Both the position numbers and the translations under genes were made by a program. Of a stretch of DNA of 5,693 bases, positions 5,001 through 5,693 are shown piece by piece. The stretch's first letter is position 1. The number at the start of each line of letters is the position of its first letter. The notes beneath the pieces were generated by a model. That model was given only the letters and a program-made list of their open reading frames with translations. It did no database searches and had not been told where the DNA came from. This DNA comes from Helicobacteraceae bacterium (GTDB taxonomy: Bacteria; Campylobacterota; Campylobacteria; Campylobacterales; SZUA-545), in the NCBI GenBank assembly GCA_031276985.1, contig JAISMA010000156.1:1-5693 (forward strand), read 5' to 3'.

Positions 5001-5210
5001 CGAATCTTCGCGCCAATTGTTTCGCTTAAACCTTGGCTGGTTTTGGGGCGATTTGTTTTTACGACGCTTTCAACGTCAATAAACGTTTTCTCAATCCAAA
5101 TCCCACACCGCTTTTGTTTGATATAGCGCTATGCGCCACGATCGTTATTTTGCTTTTTAGTCCGTCGCGGCGTTACTGACGTTCTTTTATTTCGCAAAAG
5201 CTCAACATCT
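5001..5210. other. Intergenic stretch without a recognisable gene
   Basis: No credible ORF occurs on either strand. The plus strand is T-rich in places. A perfect 10-bp palindrome, ATAGCGCTAT, lies at 5123-5132. I see no RNA gene, though a small RNA cannot be excluded by eye. Confidence 0.5.
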
Positions 5211-5334
5211 GCGTCATGCCTGCGAAGGCGGGAATCCAGAATTAAGATATTCGCGGATTATTCGCCATTCGTAAGCGCTTGGCATTGCTTTGCAATGTTT
5301 GGATTGGGCGACTACGCGCGGAATGACGGGAGCG
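5211..5334 (+). mobile_element. MITE-like element, copy B (plus orientation)
   Basis: The element starts GCGTCATGCCTGCGAAGGCGG and ends CGCGCGGAATGACGGG, so its ends are inverted repeats. The head reads GCGGGAATCCAGAATTAA then ATTCGC, nearly identical to copy A (667-800) read on the minus strand. Length, about 124 bp, is close to copy A; the interiors differ. It contains a perfect hairpin CATTGC-TTT-GCAATG (5283-5297). No transposase or target duplication was recognised. Confidence 0.6.
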
Positions 5335-5353
5335 GGCGCGGGAATGACGGGAG
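5320..5353 (+). repeat. 21-bp direct repeat of element end
   Basis: GGAATGACGGGAG occurs at 5320-5332 and 5341-5353, a step of 21 bp, separated by CGGGCGCG. It looks like a small tandem duplication of the right end of copy B, or the ends of two abutting elements. Confidence 0.65.
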
Positions 5354-5600
5354 GCATAAAACACGTAAAAATTTCAGAAAACAACGGAAAAACCAAAAAC
5401 CGTTCAAAGGGCGGTAAAGCGTTCGCGCCAAAAAAAACGCGAAACGTTCAAAAGCGGCGCGATCAACGCTGTTTATAAAAATATCGCGGAAAAGCGTTCA
5501 AAAATGCGGAAAAATCGCGGGAAGCGTTCAAAAACTAGCGTACAAAAACTGCGGAAACGGCGCTAAATCGCGCAAAGCGGCGGGAAGCGCGCGGAAGTTC
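5354..5600. repeat. Purine-rich tract with dispersed CGTTCAAA repeats
   Basis: The plus strand is strongly enriched in A and G and poor in T. CGTTCAAA occurs at 5401, 5445, 5495 and 5525. The last two lie in a longer near-repeat, ATCGCGGAAAAGCGTTCAAA at 5483 and ATCGCGGGAAGCGTTCAAA at 5514, a step of about 30. Spacing is too irregular and the units too unlike for CRISPR. A frame from 5290 to 5478 crosses it, but its low-complexity basic product looks like translated repeat. Function unknown. Confidence 0.5.
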
Positions 5601-5624
5601 AGATTACTTTAAGTGAAACTCTAC

Positions 5625-5630
5625 TATTAT
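5625..5630 (+). promoter_or_regulatory. TATTAT -10-like box for the right-edge gene
   Basis: TATTAT differs from TATAAT at one position and lies 39 nt before the ATG at 5670. TTACTT (5604-5609) is a weak -35-like sequence at 15 bp. The local shift to AT-rich DNA after the purine-rich tract supports a promoter here. Confidence 0.45.
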
Positions 5631-5669
5631 CAACCGATTGAAACCCCACTTTGCAAGGAGAATTGCCCA

Positions 5670-5693
5670 ATGCAATCGCTTACTTTGTCCGCC
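5670..5693 (+). CDS. 5' end of an unrecognised gene, cut by the window edge
   Basis: A strong ribosome site AAGGAG (5655-5660) precedes an ATG at 5670 by 9 nt, and the frame stays open for the eight codons available, MQSLTLSA. With the TATTAT box upstream this is a complete initiation region, so a real gene is likely. Eight residues do not identify it. Transcription is in the same direction as fldA, but the long spacer and hairpins make a shared transcript unlikely. Confidence 0.6.

Noticed and set aside
5290..5478. Plus-strand 62-aa open frame
   Set aside because: It starts inside MITE-like copy B and runs through repeat DNA; the product is low-complexity and basic, with no ribosome site.
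5401..5535. CRISPR array
   Set aside because: Repeats are short, unlike one another and irregularly spaced (44, 50, 30), with no spacer-like unique segments of constant size.

Overview
The window holds a complete high-affinity phosphate ABC transporter operon, pstS-pstC-pstA-pstB, on the minus strand (4104 down to 919). A long-chain flavodoxin gene, fldA, is divergently transcribed on the plus strand (4310-4804). Long, repeat-rich, apparently non-coding DNA lies on both sides (1-918 and 4805-5669), and the first eight codons of an unrecognised gene appear at the right edge. No rRNA, tRNA, CRISPR array or transposase is visible.

The organism looks like a member of the Campylobacterota (former Epsilonproteobacteria), probably Helicobacter/Wolinella-like but with fairly high GC in its genes. 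The main clue is the flavodoxin: its length (164 aa) and C-terminal half, including TDGY-FEASKAV, GKF-GL-IDEDNQ-DLT and the final WVE stretch, closely resemble the Helicobacter pylori FldA that I recall. This is inference from one protein; no marker gene is present. The genes are also rich in the palindrome GCGATCGC, the octamer known as HIP1 in cyanobacteria, although nothing else here looks cyanobacterial.

Layout. 1-490 is AT-rich, with no long ORF, interleaved inverted repeats (152-267), a possible 19-codon ORF with its own ribosome site (282-341) and a minus-strand promoter-like site near the left edge. 490-800 is a cluster of GTCATTCCCGCG / CGCGGGAATGAC palindromic repeats, one a MITE-like element (667-800). 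919-4104 is the pst operon. 4105-4309 is the divergent control region, with an AT-rich core carrying a perfect TATAAT. 4310-4804 is fldA, followed by a degenerate tandem array (to about 4966) that appears to be a duplication of the fldA 3' end. 4967-5600 contains hairpins, an inverted second copy of the MITE-like element (5211-5334) and a purine-rich tract with CGTTCAAA repeats. 5601-5693 is a promoter, a strong ribosome site and the start of a new gene.

How the genes work together. PstS would bind phosphate in the periplasm, PstC and PstA form the membrane channel, and PstB dimers drive import with ATP. All three gene junctions are 4-bp ATGA overlaps, so the permease and ATPase genes are probably translated by coupled reinitiation after the abundant binding protein. 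No phoU follows pstB. Flavodoxin is a separate function, low-potential electron transfer; in H. pylori it is the acceptor for pyruvate oxidoreductase. It shares only the intergenic control region with pst.

The features most worth a second look are the tandem duplication of the fldA 3' end with a terminator-like hairpin in each unit, the two inverted MITE-like copies bracketing the gene block, and the HIP1-like octamer enrichment.
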